A stretch of DNA of 64,000 nucleotides, taken from positions 124,001 to 188,000 of the forward strand of contig NZ_JABANC010000005.1 in the NCBI RefSeq assembly GCF_012931685.1, read 5' to 3'. Positions within the stretch are counted from its first letter, which is position 1. Each line of letters opens with the position of its first letter. The position numbers and the translations under genes are program-made. The notes beneath the pieces are model-generated. The model had not been told where the DNA came from and ran no database searches. It worked only from the letters and a program-made list of their open reading frames with translations. Positions 34,859 through 43,425 of the stretch are shown in pieces. The DNA comes from Hanstruepera ponticola (lineage in GTDB: Bacteria > Bacteroidota > Bacteroidia > Flavobacteriales > Flavobacteriaceae).

Positions 34859-35767
34859 TCAACTAATCAACAAATCTTCCAAAGCTGGTTTTAGGTTCAC
34901 ATATTGAAACTCAAAACCCGTGTTTTCAATTTTTTTAGAGCTCACGCGTTGGCTTTCAAATAGTAGTATATGCATCTCACCCAAAATTAATTTCATCATA
35001 AATTTTGGAATGTTAGGTAAAATAAGTGGTCGCTTAACTGTGTTTGCTACGGCTTTGGTCAGTTCCGTATTACTCACTGGGTTAGGTGCGACTCCATTAA
35101 ACACACCTTCTAAATGATGTGTTGCCATGTGCAGAAATATGCCGGCCAAATCATCAACATGAATCCATGATTGCCACTGATCGCCACTACCAAAAGCAGC
35201 TCCAAAACCAAATTTTGTGGGTTTGACTATTTGAGGTAAAGCTCCTTCTTTGTCATCCAAAACCAAGCCTATTCTAATTTTAGAAACAGTTAGTCCTAAT
35301 ACGCTAAAAGTATCCGCTTCAGCTTCCCATTTTTTGACAACGTCGCCTAAAAAACTATTGGAATATTCAGAAAATGACTCTTCATAATAATTGGTCAAGG
35401 AATCTGGGTAGCCACCAATAGCACTGGCAGAAATCAAATGCTTGATATTGTGTTTGTTTTCTGATAACGCTTTATATAGTAGCTTCAAGGTATTAACACG
35501 ACTGCTAATGATAGTTTCCTTATAATCTGATGTCCAACGCTTTGCAATACTTGCTCCTGCCAAATTAATAATGGTTTCCACACCCTCTAAACAAGCGCTA
35601 TCTATAAACTGTTCTCTAGGATTCCAGTAGAACCCTTTGTAATTGGGAAGGTTTTCAATTTTAGATTTCGAAGTGGTTAAATAATAAACGGTAAAATCTT
35701 GAGCCAAACACTGTTTTACAATAGCTTGACCAATTAAACCTGTAGCCCCAGTAATTAAAATCTTCAT
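34859..35767 (-). CDS. TIGR01777 family NAD(P)-dependent epimerase-like protein
   Basis: 302 aa. The Rossmann motif GATGLIGQAI opens the protein; NLAGASIAKRWTSDYKETII (in part), SASAIGGY and the C-terminal DUF1731-like tail (KRPLILPNIPKFMMKLILGEM) are typical of TIGR01777/YfcH proteins. They are extended SDR proteins of unclear substrate; plant relatives act in chloroplast division. Monocistronic. CAAACTTA at 35882-35889 could be a distant -7 element. Confidence 0.88.
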   Translation of the reverse strand: MKILITGATGLIGQAIVKQCLAQDFTVYYLTTSKSKIENLPNYKGFYWNPREQFIDSACLEGVETIINLAGASIAKRWTSDYKETIISSRVNTLKLLYKALSENKHNIKHLISASAIGGYPDSLTNYYEESFSEYSNSFLGDVVKKWEAEADTFSVLGLTVSKIRIGLVLDDKEGALPQIVKPTKFGFGAAFGSGDQWQSWIHVDDLAGIFLHMATHHLEGVFNGVAPNPVSNTELTKAVANTVKRPLILPNIPKFMMKLILGEMHILLFESQRVSSKKIENTGFEFQYVNLKPALEDLLIS

Positions 35768-35937
35768 TTACAATTTTTTGTAAAGATACGGATTGCTACA
35801 TCCAATAATGTTGAGTTTAATTAAGGTTTAACAGATTTAACTATTCTTAACACCGTTTTATAGCCTGTAATCTTTGACTCGCAAACTTACCGAATGCTTT
35901 GTTGAAGGGAACATTTGGCTCATAGGCTCGCCGAATG

Positions 35938-36612
35938 TCAAAAACCTTTTTTCGCTCTTAACATTTCTCTCTTACCAGGAGGCCCAGGCAATCGTTCTAC
36001 TTCAAAGCCAACAGCCTGCATAGCACGTCTCACACTGCCTTTTGCTGAATAGGTAACCAACACACCTTGAGGTTTTAAAGCCTTAAACATGATTTTAAAA
36101 ATGGACTCTGTCCATAAATCTGGTTGAACACGTGCGCCAAATGCATCAAAATAAATGAGGTTATAAGTATCCTCATCAGTTATATCCTGAAAAAATTGTT
36201 GCCGTTTGGTTAATGTAAAGTTAGGAGTAATGATTGACTTATTTTCCCAATCTACCTCATGCATTTTAAAAAAAGTGTCACTATCATCTTTTAATAAAAC
36301 ATCGTATTGTAATTGCTTGAGCTCATCAAGTAATACAGGATAAGCTTCAACACCAATATAATTTACTGAAACTTGCTTTTTTTTGGCTTCATGCATAGTG
36401 AGCATGGCATTTAAACCAGTCCCAAAACCAATTTCCAAAATGGATAAAGGTTGAGAATAGTTTTTGGTCTCAATAACATGCTTAAATCCATGCTCAATAA
36501 ATACATGCATGGCTTCTTGGTAAGCTCCATGAATAGAATGATACTGCTCGTTCCAATCTTCAATCTGAATGGTTTTGGAACCGTCTGCAGTGGTGATAAC
36601 GTTACGTTTCAC
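35938..36612 (-). CDS. mnmD: tRNA 5-methylaminomethyl-2-thiouridine methyltransferase MnmD
   Basis: 224 aa. SAM-binding motif LEIGFGTGLNAML, YIGVEAYPV and the FDAFGARVQPDLWT motif match the DUF752/MnmC N-terminal methyltransferase. The usual MnmC FAD-oxidase half is absent, so it is the stand-alone MnmD form. It methylates wobble U34 in certain tRNAs. It follows the heme lipoprotein gene by one base, likely co-transcribed from 37.6 kb. Confidence 0.88.
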   Translation of the reverse strand: MKRNVITTADGSKTIQIEDWNEQYHSIHGAYQEAMHVFIEHGFKHVIETKNYSQPLSILEIGFGTGLNAMLTMHEAKKKQVSVNYIGVEAYPVLLDELKQLQYDVLLKDDSDTFFKMHEVDWENKSIITPNFTLTKRQQFFQDITDEDTYNLIYFDAFGARVQPDLWTESIFKIMFKALKPQGVLVTYSAKGSVRRAMQAVGFEVERLPGPPGKREMLRAKKGF

Positions 36613-36613
36613 C

Positions 36614-37057
36614 TTATTTTATCAATAATTTTTGAATTCGTGGAATGGGTCCTGTACATTCTGTTTGATGACAGGAAATACAAACATTTACCGCATTATT
36701 AAAGCGTTCTTCAAGCGGAACTTCAGAATCTTCATTAAAAATTTCTCGTTCTGCGTTTAAAAACACGTTTGAAAAACTCTCAAAGATTTCGTTACGGTCT
36801 TTAAAATCTGACAATTCAGCTGTATGGATTTTCATAAAATCCATTGGGAATTCGGTTGGTGTTTTGCCATCTAGAATATCTTGCTTAACCTTGAGGTTGT
36901 GCGCATACATCTGATTCATGAGATTGGCCATTTCAGATGGCTCATACATATCATAAACAATCTTGGCACTTTCAGAAGTCTCTATAGGCTCTTCTGCCTT
37001 ATTTTGACAACTAAAAACAACAACCAGAAGACATAATATGGCTATAAGTTGTTTCAT
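36614..37057 (-). CDS. Monoheme c-type lipoprotein
   Basis: 147 aa. A lipoprotein signal ends at C17 (VFSC). A helical body with conserved M and H residues leads to a single CxxCH heme site (C126-I-S-C129-H130) 17 residues from the C-terminus, as in cytochrome c'-like four-helix proteins. It may act in electron transfer or gas binding at the envelope. It sits between a DUF4920 lipoprotein gene and mnmD. Confidence 0.72.
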   Translation of the reverse strand: MKQLIAILCLLVVVFSCQNKAEEPIETSESAKIVYDMYEPSEMANLMNQMYAHNLKVKQDILDGKTPTEFPMDFMKIHTAELSDFKDRNEIFESFSNVFLNAEREIFNEDSEVPLEERFNNAVNVCISCHQTECTGPIPRIQKLLIK

Positions 37058-37564
37058 TTATTCTTCAATCAATAGCACACCATCTGCCATAAAAGAATAG
37101 GTACGTTTTGGTTCGGTAATAGCAGCAATCTCTTCTTCAGATTTTCCAGCATCTTCTGCATAGTGACGTTGCTCATCTACTGAAACTTCAGACACATAAG
37201 CATGTCCGTTCATAATAACTTCCTTTCCCGCAATATTTTTTGGCATAAAGAATCCATAATCTTTAAACTTCACCATTACTTCTTCATCATTACCTAAATC
37301 TACACGCATCCAACAACCTTTAGCCTGACAAACCTCATTAACCTTTCCCACTATTTTTGTTGAAACACTATCTCCAACCTGCATAGATTGAAAACGTTCA
37401 GCCATTTCCGTAGCCTTTATAGCGTTGTCTGACTCTATTTTATCTCCAAAAGATGCATAAGCAACTTCTGCGTTTTCAGTTTCAGTAACTTCAGTGGTTT
37501 TTGTTTCATTTTTACAAGAAACTACTATGAACACTAACAATAACAAAGACAATATATTCTTCAT
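37058..37564 (-). CDS. DUF4920 domain lipoprotein
   Basis: 168 aa. A lipoprotein signal ends in VVSC; an acidic linker precedes a domain with VNEVCQAKGCWMRVDLG and KDYGFFMPKNIAGKEVI, the mark of DUF4920, including two conserved cysteines that might bind metal or form a disulfide. Function unknown. It is the first gene of a three-gene minus-strand operon ending in mnmD. Confidence 0.82.
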   Translation of the reverse strand: MKNILSLLLLVFIVVSCKNETKTTEVTETENAEVAYASFGDKIESDNAIKATEMAERFQSMQVGDSVSTKIVGKVNEVCQAKGCWMRVDLGNDEEVMVKFKDYGFFMPKNIAGKEVIMNGHAYVSEVSVDEQRHYAEDAGKSEEEIAAITEPKRTYSFMADGVLLIEE

Positions 37565-37593
37565 GATAATATTTTGATTTAAAAAATTTGCTC

Positions 37594-37601
37594 CAAATAT
37601 A
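37594..37601 (-). promoter_or_regulatory. -7 promoter element of the DUF4920-heme-mnmD operon
   Basis: Plus CAAATATA is TATATTTG on the minus strand, matching TAnnTTTG 29 bp before the start codon. Confidence 0.5.
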
Positions 37602-37648
37602 CAATTTATTTAAGGAATTATTTTGTTTTTTATAAGGTTGAAATTAAG

Positions 37649-37656
37649 TACTTTTG
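37649..37656 (+). promoter_or_regulatory. -7 promoter element of ilvE
   Basis: TACTTTTG matches TAnnTTTG 23 bp before the start. A TTTG lies 23 bp upstream, slightly beyond the usual -33 spacing. Confidence 0.5.
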
Positions 37657-37679
37657 CATGACCAAAAAACAGAATTATA

Positions 37680-38750
37680 ATGATGGAAACAGACCTTTAC
37701 GAAATCGATATAGTAAAAGCAGAAAAGAGTAAAATTCAAGATGTAGATTTTGAAAACATTAATTTTGGACGTGTGTTCACTGACCATATGTTTACTTGTG
37801 ATTTTGTTGATGGCAAATGGCAACAACCTAAAATAATGCCATATCAAGCCATGACTATTGACCCTTCGGCTCGCGTATTCCATTATGGACAAGCAGTTTT
37901 TGAAGGTATGAAAGCCTATAAGGACGATAATGGTGAGGTGTTTTTATTTCGTCCAGAAGACAACCATAGCCGTATTAATAAATCAGCAGCTAGATTAGCA
38001 ATTCCTGAATTTCCAAAAGCATATTTTATGAACGGTTTAACTACTTTGTTAAATCTAGATAAGGATTGGGTTAAACCTGGTGTAGGCAATTCGTTATACA
38101 TTAGACCATTTGTAATTGCTACAGATTCTGCCATTGCAGCAGCACCATCTAGTAATTACAGATTTATGATTATTTGCTCACCAGCAAAAGCTTATTATAC
38201 AGGTACTGTACGTGTATTAATTGCTGAAAAATACAGTCGTTCTGCTGATGGTGGCGTTGGTTTTGCCAAAGCTGCTGGAAATTATGCAGCACAGTTTTAT
38301 CCAACAAGTTTGGCTCAAAAAAGTGGATTCCAACAAATTATTTGGACAGATGCTAACTCACATGAGTATTTAGAAGAAGCTGGAACGATGAATATCTTTT
38401 TCAGAATCAATAATACCTTAATTACTGCTCCTACCAGTGACAGGATTCTTGATGGTATTACAAGAAAAAGTGTGATTCAATTGGCTAAAGATAACAATAT
38501 TGATATAGAGGTTAGACGTATTAGCGTTAGTGAGATTAAGGAGGCTGCTCATAATGGTTTGTTAAAAGAAATTTTTGGAACAGGCACTGCTGCAGTTATT
38601 AGTCCCGTTTCGGCATTTGAACATGCTGGAGAAACATTTGAGATTCCTAATACCGATGACAGCTTTGCTTCATTATTTAAAAAGCAATTATTAGAAATAC
38701 AACATAATCTTTTGGAAGATAAACATAACTGGAGATATTCAGTTAAATAA
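37680..38750 (+). CDS. ilvE: Branched-chain-amino-acid aminotransferase
   Basis: 356 aa, fold-type IV PLP enzyme. The PLP lysine is K197 in GFAKAAGNYAAQ; HYGQAVFEGMKAY, YIRPFVIATD and EEAGTMNIFF are standard BCAT motifs. It interconverts Leu, Ile and Val with their keto acids using glutamate in the cytoplasm. The larger size groups it with the eukaryote-like/ mid-size bacterial BCATs. Other ilv/leu genes are absent here. ATGATGGAA allows either of two adjacent starts. Confidence 0.95.
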   Translation: MMETDLYEIDIVKAEKSKIQDVDFENINFGRVFTDHMFTCDFVDGKWQQPKIMPYQAMTIDPSARVFHYGQAVFEGMKAYKDDNGEVFLFRPEDNHSRINKSAARLAIPEFPKAYFMNGLTTLLNLDKDWVKPGVGNSLYIRPFVIATDSAIAAAPSSNYRFMIICSPAKAYYTGTVRVLIAEKYSRSADGGVGFAKAAGNYAAQFYPTSLAQKSGFQQIIWTDANSHEYLEEAGTMNIFFRINNTLITAPTSDRILDGITRKSVIQLAKDNNIDIEVRRISVSEIKEAAHNGLLKEIFGTGTAAVISPVSAFEHAGETFEIPNTDDSFASLFKKQLLEIQHNLLEDKHNWRYSVK

Positions 38751-38779
38751 AAAAAGCAGCCAGTTGGCTGCTTTTTTTT
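38751..38779. terminator. Bidirectional terminator between ilvE and the MazG-like gene
   Basis: A run of A, AGCAGCCA (38755-38762), GT, TGGCTGCT (38765-38772), then T run to 38779. It can end both convergent transcripts. Confidence 0.88.
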
Positions 38780-39164
38780 ATTTGTTCAGTATGGATTCTA
38801 TATGCGGTTTAAAATAGTTAGGGCCTTTTAAAACTTTCCCGTCCTCTCTGTAAATTGGCTCACCATCTTCGCCCAATTTACTCATATTGCTGCGCTGAAT
38901 TTCATTAAAAACGTCTTCAATTTTATGTTGCAAACCATGTTCAATGATGGTTCCGCATAATATATAAAGCATATCTCCCAAAGCATCAGCAACCTCAACC
39001 AAGTCATTGTTGTTTGCAGCTTCAAGGTATTCTTCGTTTTCCTCACGCATTAATTTATAACGTAACATGTTTTTTTCCAATCCTAAATCTGCTTTAGGCG
39101 TCTCCCGATGACCAATTTTAAAGGCTGTATGGAAAGCTTTGACCGCTTCTATTTTTTCTTTCAT
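38778..39164 (-). CDS. MazG-like nucleotide pyrophosphohydrolase
   Basis: 128 aa. The all-alpha NTP-PPase motifs are clear: LMREENEEYLEAA and, after a short loop, EVADALGDMLYILCG supply the acidic magnesium ligands. Such enzymes hydrolyse (d)NTPs or related nucleotides to monophosphate and PPi, often as house-cleaning. HisE-like activity is less likely because no his genes are near. Confidence 0.82.
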   Translation of the reverse strand: MKEKIEAVKAFHTAFKIGHRETPKADLGLEKNMLRYKLMREENEEYLEAANNNDLVEVADALGDMLYILCGTIIEHGLQHKIEDVFNEIQRSNMSKLGEDGEPIYREDGKVLKGPNYFKPHIESILNK

Positions 39165-39216
39165 TAATTAATTATTTTTCATTTCCACAAATATGGAAAT
39201 CTCGTTCTATTATTCA

Positions 39217-39224
39217 TAAATTTG
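39217..39224 (+). promoter_or_regulatory. -7 promoter element of the 61-aa membrane protein gene
   Basis: TAAATTTG matches TAnnTTTG and lies 15 bp before the ATG at 39240, which also argues against the upstream TTG start at 39222. Confidence 0.45.
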
Positions 39225-39239
39225 CATAAAATTAAGTAT

Positions 39240-39425
39240 ATGTTTACAAAAGGTCAATTAGTTTTTGGAATTTTATTTGCCATAGCTTTTATAGGCGTCC
39301 TCATTTATGCCTATAGAAAAGACACAAAGCTCCATAAAAAATATTACAAAGGCAGTATTTGGGTATTGTTGGCCTTTATTTCATTTATCCTTTTCATAGT
39401 AGCGATTAAGTGGCTTTTTCAATAA
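39240..39425 (+). CDS. Small two-helix membrane protein
   Basis: 61 aa from ATG. Two hydrophobic helices (residues about 8-23 and 40-60) flank a basic loop RKDTKLHKKYYKG, predicted cytoplasmic, so both ends are outside. No family named with confidence; similar short proteins are common in Flavobacteriaceae. Confidence 0.6.
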   Translation: MFTKGQLVFGILFAIAFIGVLIYAYRKDTKLHKKYYKGSIWVLLAFISFILFIVAIKWLFQ

Positions 39426-39499
39426 AATAACTATTTGGTCCGTCATTCATTATCTTTATAATTTGATTATATTTGATAAACACTACAACTTACCAAATA

Positions 39500-40519
39500 A
39501 TGAAAGCATTAAAGTATCTTCTATTTCTCATACTCATTTTAGCTATTGGTTTTTCCATTTATATTGCTGTTCAACCAAACTCTTTTGAAGTTGAGCGCTC
39601 CAGAACAATCAAAGCACCTGCAGCTGTTATTTATAACAATGTTATAGATTTTAAAAATTGGGAAGCTTGGTCTTCGTGGGTCGAAAAAGATCCAGAAACA
39701 GTTATTACTTTAAACGATAGCACTTTTGGTGTTGGCGGCTCCTATTCATGGGTAGATTCACACGGAAATGGTAGGATGAAAACAATATCCACAAATCCGA
39801 ATCAAACCATTGAACAGGAATTACAATTTGGAGATTTTGATCCTTCCAAAGTAACTTGGAAATTTGAACCAACTGATGAGGGAACTAACGTCACTTGGAA
39901 AATGAGCAGTGATAATATTCCGTTTCTTTTTAAAGCAGGAGCCATATTTGAGGGCGGCTTTGACAATATGATTGGCCCTGACTATGAACGTAGTTTAGAA
40001 AAACTTGATAGTATTGTTGTGGCTTCTATGATGAAATATTCTATAAAAGTAGATGGTATTGCCAATCATGGTGGCGGTTATTATATTTACAACACAACAT
40101 CCTGCAAAATGGATGATCTTAAAAATCAAATGACTGAAATGCTTCCTAAAATTAGTAATTATGCCAAAAAAAATCGAATTGCTATGGCTGGAGCTCCATT
40201 TGTTAACTATCATAAATGGGATGAGGAAAACAATGCAGTGATTTTTTCGTGTTGCATACCTACAACCATGCAGGTTATAACCACAGAAAATGATATTTTA
40301 ACAGGTCAATTAGAGCCTTTTAAAGCGGTTAGAACAACTCTAAAAGGAGATTACGAAAACCTTAAAGAGGCTTGGGATGAAACGTTTAAGTATATTGAAA
40401 ATTATCAATTAGTTCCAACTGAAACTGGCCCTATGTTAGAAGTATATTTAACCAATCCAGAGTCCAAACCAAATCCAGCCGATTGGATTACTGAAATTTA
40501 TGTTGCCATAAAAGAATAA
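39500..40519 (+). CDS. SRPBCC domain plus GyrI-like effector-binding domain, membrane anchored
   Basis: 339 aa from the ATG at 39500. An N-terminal helix (FLILILAIGFSIYIAV) precedes a polyketide-cyclase/SRPBCC domain (about 30-175: FEVERSRTIKAPAAVIYNNV, shown in part) and a GyrI-like small-molecule-binding domain (about 185-339). The combination suggests ligand sensing or binding at the membrane; no DNA-binding domain is present. Its stop overlaps the crcB start by one base (TAATG). Confidence 0.72.
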   Translation: MKALKYLLFLILILAIGFSIYIAVQPNSFEVERSRTIKAPAAVIYNNVIDFKNWEAWSSWVEKDPETVITLNDSTFGVGGSYSWVDSHGNGRMKTISTNPNQTIEQELQFGDFDPSKVTWKFEPTDEGTNVTWKMSSDNIPFLFKAGAIFEGGFDNMIGPDYERSLEKLDSIVVASMMKYSIKVDGIANHGGGYYIYNTTSCKMDDLKNQMTEMLPKISNYAKKNRIAMAGAPFVNYHKWDEENNAVIFSCCIPTTMQVITTENDILTGQLEPFKAVRTTLKGDYENLKEAWDETFKYIENYQLVPTETGPMLEVYLTNPESKPNPADWITEIYVAIKE

Positions 40520-40890
40520 TGAAAAGTCTTTTATTAGTATTTATTGGCGGTGGCGTTGGGAGTGCGCTTCGATATCTTATTGGGAAATGGTTGAACAGTC
40601 CTGATACTGGTATTCCATATGGAACATTTGCTGCTAATATTTTAGGTAGTTTACTTATCGGTATTATCTTGGGCCTTGCAGCAAAAAACAATTCGCTCAA
40701 CTCTAACCAGACACTGTTATTAGCTACGGGTTTTTGTGGCGGTTTTACAACATTTTCAACATTTGCTTATGAAAACCATGTTTTATTAAAGTCTGGTGAT
40801 TTTACAAGTTTTGCAGTTTATACTATTGCCAGTTTTATTGTAGGCTTTTTAGCCGTTTTTTTTGGCCTGTATATAATCAAATGGCTTTAA
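40519..40890 (+). CDS. crcB: Fluoride efflux channel CrcB/Fluc
   Basis: 123 aa with four membrane helices. GGGVGSALRYLIGKW, the pore asparagine region FAANILGSLLIG and the GFCGGFTTFSTFAYE break motif are diagnostic. It forms a dimeric fluoride channel in the inner membrane. No fluoride riboswitch is visible because it is translationally coupled to the gene before it. The 3' end overlaps the convergent DUF1684 gene by 4 bp. Confidence 0.95.
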   Translation: MKSLLLVFIGGGVGSALRYLIGKWLNSPDTGIPYGTFAANILGSLLIGIILGLAAKNNSLNSNQTLLLATGFCGGFTTFSTFAYENHVLLKSGDFTSFAVYTIASFIVGFLAVFFGLYIIKWL

Positions 40891-41489
40891 TGCTTATGGA
40901 ATGCTTTTACGCCAGCTTTTACTTCAGCATCTAAATAGTTTACCCTTGGAACTATAGGACATGAATATTTTTCATTGTAAGCACAATATGGGTTGTATGC
41001 CGTATTAAAATCTATTAAAATAGTATCATCATTTGGAATCCTAGCTTCCACATATCTCCCACCTGAATAACTCTCCTCACCATTGGTATTATCTAAAAAC
41101 GGTAAGAACAAATAATCTTCATATCCTGGCTTTTCTAACAAATCCAGATTTTGATAAATATTAAGCTCGTGCTGATTCCCTTTCAAATCAAAAGTAATGA
41201 CACCATACTTGACATAATTGGCCAACCGTTCTGTTGTTGTTTTCATTTTAAAAGGTTTTTCATCTGGTGTTCTTTTTAGTTTTGCTTTTACAACATAAGC
41301 AGAGTCAAACTTAAAAAAATCAAGGCCTTTAAAATCTTTTCTATCTCTATCTTCTAATGGCGATTTTGTGGCGTCTTTAAAATCAGCATTCATTTGACGC
41401 TGCCAATCTGTTTCACCTAAAAGAGGCTCTTTATCTTGAGCACATGTTAAAGCAGAAATCGCTAAAAAAAGTAAAAGTATGTGTTTCAT
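40887..41489 (-). CDS. DUF1684 family exported protein
   Basis: 200 aa with an N-terminal signal peptide ending ALTCAQ (a possible lipoprotein cysteine). The C-terminal NPYCAYNEKYSCPIVPRVN with two conserved cysteines, and the GGRYVEARIP and LIDFNTAYNP strands, are the DUF1684 signature. Function is unknown. Confidence 0.85.
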   Translation of the reverse strand: MKHILLLFLAISALTCAQDKEPLLGETDWQRQMNADFKDATKSPLEDRDRKDFKGLDFFKFDSAYVVKAKLKRTPDEKPFKMKTTTERLANYVKYGVITFDLKGNQHELNIYQNLDLLEKPGYEDYLFLPFLDNTNGEESYSGGRYVEARIPNDDTILIDFNTAYNPYCAYNEKYSCPIVPRVNYLDAEVKAGVKAFHKH

Positions 41490-41507
41490 TGTGATATTTT
41501 TTCATTT

Positions 41508-41515
41508 CAAAAATA
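41508..41515 (-). promoter_or_regulatory. -7 promoter element of the DUF1684 gene
   Basis: Plus CAAAAATA is TATTTTTG on the minus strand, matching TAnnTTTG 18 bp before the start codon. Confidence 0.45.
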
Positions 41516-41535
41516 CAACTTAAAGTTTTTTTACC

Positions 41536-41543
41536 TAGTTTTG
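41536..41543 (+). promoter_or_regulatory. -7 promoter element of an orphan short transcript
   Basis: TAGTTTTG matches TAnnTTTG. The next downstream signal is the perfect hairpin at 41668-41695, so this element would drive a transcript of roughly 150 nt with no large gene. Confidence 0.45.
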
Positions 41544-41563
41544 AGTATCATTTAGAAAAAATT

Positions 41564-41638
41564 ATGCAAAACTGTATCGTGAAATATACGCAAAGACAAA
41601 CCTCTTGGGAAAGAAGTTGGACACGCTATATATTATGA
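41564..41638 (+). CDS. Candidate 24-aa peptide or sRNA region
   Basis: Between a TAGTTTTG promoter motif and a strong terminator lies an ATG frame of 24 codons beginning MQNCIVKYTQ and ending SWTRYIL; it is basic and has two tryptophans. Either a very small protein is made, or the transcript is a regulatory RNA and the frame is chance. No homologue is recognised. Placement right before the MFS transporter gene would also allow a leader role. Confidence 0.3.
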   Translation: MQNCIVKYTQRQTSWERSWTRYIL

Positions 41639-41667
41639 TGATATAAACATATAATTAAACAATATAG

Positions 41668-41696
41668 AAAAGTCCGACGATAACGTCGGACTTTTT
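41668..41696. terminator. Strong intrinsic terminator
   Basis: AAAAGTCCGACG (41668-41679), loop ATAA, CGTCGGACTTTT (41684-41695): a perfect 12-bp stem followed by T. It separates the short upstream transcript from the MFS gene and is symmetrical enough to act both ways. Confidence 0.9.
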
Positions 41697-41718
41697 ATTT
41701 TTATAACAATCAATCAAA

Positions 41719-42936
41719 ATGAAAAAACTTTATTTTAACTATCTAGGCACATTTAAAGGTCTCTCAAAAGAAATCTGGTGGCTCGCCCTTATCACACTTA
41801 TTAATAGAGCTGGCACCATGGTTATACCCTTTTTGTCTTTATATCTCACCGAAGATTTACATTTTGAACCCAAAGATGTCGGTTGGATTATGACAGCCTT
41901 TGGTTTAGGTTCATTTGTAGGATCCTGGCTTGGCGGTAAATTGACTGATAAAATTGGCTACTATAAAGTCATGGTTAGAAGTCTTTTAACAACAGGATTG
42001 CTCTTTATTGGTTTACAGTTTCTAAACACTTTTGCATCGCTGTGCCTGGGTATATTTTTAGTAATGCTTGTTGCCGACATGTTTCGTCCTGCTATGTTTG
42101 TGGCTTTAAGCGCATACAGTAAACCGGAAAATAAAACACGTAGTGTAACGCTTATTCGTCTAGCAATAAATCTCGGGTTTTCAGCTGGACCTGCGGTTGG
42201 CGGACTCATTATAACGACTATGAGTTATAGTGGTTTGTTTTGGGTAGATGGTATCACTTGTATATTGGCAACATTACTGTTAATTCAGGTGTTACATCCA
42301 AAAAAAGCAAAGCCAGTAGATACGGTCATTAATGAAAATCCGCAATCAGCATATAAAGACAAAGCTTTCTGGATATTCTTGGTATCAATGACCCTGTTTG
42401 GAATTATATTTTTGCAATATTTTTCTACCATGCCCATATATTATAAAGATGTACACAAGCTTACTGAATTGGAGATTGGTTTACTGCTTGGCTTAAACGG
42501 TGCATTTATTTTCCTATTAGAAATGCCACTTATAAAATGGCTAGAAAATATTAAAATATCAAAAGCTACACTCATGCTCATTGGCGCATTTTTAACGGCT
42601 ATGAGTTTTTTGGTGTTGAATATGACGCCTTGGATTGGTATCTTACTCATAGGCATGTTATTTATGACTGTAGGAGAAATGATTGCCTTTCCTTTTTCTA
42701 ATGCTTTTGCGATGGAACGTGCCAAAAAAGGAAATCAGGGTGAGTACATGGCACTCTATACCATTTCATTTTCCATTGCTCATATTTTTGGTCACAATGC
42801 TGGCATGCAGTTGGTTGATAATATTGGTTTTGATAATACGTGGTACATTATGACTGGGCTTGGTATGATTTGTGCTTTGTTATTATGGATATTAAAGCGA
42901 TATTTAAAAGCTAAAAATGAATTAAGTTATGGATAG
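41719..42936 (+). CDS. Major facilitator superfamily transporter
   Basis: 405 aa with twelve hydrophobic helices. The loop 2-3 motif appears as GSWLGGKLTDKIGYYKVM, and the segment GFSAGPAVGGLI (motif C-like) suggests a proton-driven exporter of the DHA1 type. Substrate unknown. Only 23 bp separate the upstream terminator from the start codon, so its promoter probably overlaps that hairpin. The next gene overlaps it by 8 bp. Confidence 0.88.
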   Translation: MKKLYFNYLGTFKGLSKEIWWLALITLINRAGTMVIPFLSLYLTEDLHFEPKDVGWIMTAFGLGSFVGSWLGGKLTDKIGYYKVMVRSLLTTGLLFIGLQFLNTFASLCLGIFLVMLVADMFRPAMFVALSAYSKPENKTRSVTLIRLAINLGFSAGPAVGGLIITTMSYSGLFWVDGITCILATLLLIQVLHPKKAKPVDTVINENPQSAYKDKAFWIFLVSMTLFGIIFLQYFSTMPIYYKDVHKLTELEIGLLLGLNGAFIFLLEMPLIKWLENIKISKATLMLIGAFLTAMSFLVLNMTPWIGILLIGMLFMTVGEMIAFPFSNAFAMERAKKGNQGEYMALYTISFSIAHIFGHNAGMQLVDNIGFDNTWYIMTGLGMICALLLWILKRYLKAKNELSYG

Positions 42937-43423
42937 ACCTTGGGAAAATCTACCAATATTTCAAAAAGCCGAAAGTATCAGAACACTCGTTGATTCCATT
43001 GTTGAAATTACTATGGAATCAGAGATGTTCTTTGAAACTGAAGAAGATGGCAAAATGATAGATGACAGTATAAACTATCTTGTCGATAACTCATTGGCTA
43101 TTCCGTCGAACATTGTAGAAGCTTCTGACGAAGATGTTTTTTACGATATTAAAATGGAACATGCAGCCATAATTAGAAAGGCTGCTAAAGATATATTAAC
43201 CGATTTATCAACTTTAGAGCATTTTGGATTTAAAGACATCGAATATTTAGAAGTATTGCGAAATGAGATGGAAGAATTCAGAGTTTTATTTGCTGAATGG
43301 GTAAAAACATTTGACCCCTGGAATTATACTATTGATCGTTGGGGTTTGTTTAATCCGCCTGGAATCGATTTTGACGATTATGATCCTGATGATGATATCC
43401 CATTGAATGGTGATGATGATTAA
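42929..43423 (+). CDS. Helical acidic protein, paralogue of the 43989 gene product
   Basis: 164 aa, no signal peptide. ENLPIFQKAESI at the start, IPSNIVEAS in the middle and a last long helix ending FAEWVKTF have counterparts in the 43989 protein (YLPIYQKAIDI, LAPEIVKAE, QRSWMLTL), so the two are paralogues. The pattern suggests a four-helix bundle like the S23-type proteins. An Asp-rich tail (DFDDYDPDDD) is unique to this copy. Function unknown; overlaps the MFS gene. Confidence 0.6.
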   Translation: MDRPWENLPIFQKAESIRTLVDSIVEITMESEMFFETEEDGKMIDDSINYLVDNSLAIPSNIVEASDEDVFYDIKMEHAAIIRKAAKDILTDLSTLEHFGFKDIEYLEVLRNEMEEFRVLFAEWVKTFDPWNYTIDRWGLFNPPGIDFDDYDPDDDIPLNGDDD

Positions 43424-43425
43424 AC

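Noticed and set aside
40400-40520. Fluoride riboswitch before crcB
   Set aside because: The start codon overlaps the preceding coding region and no non-coding leader exists.
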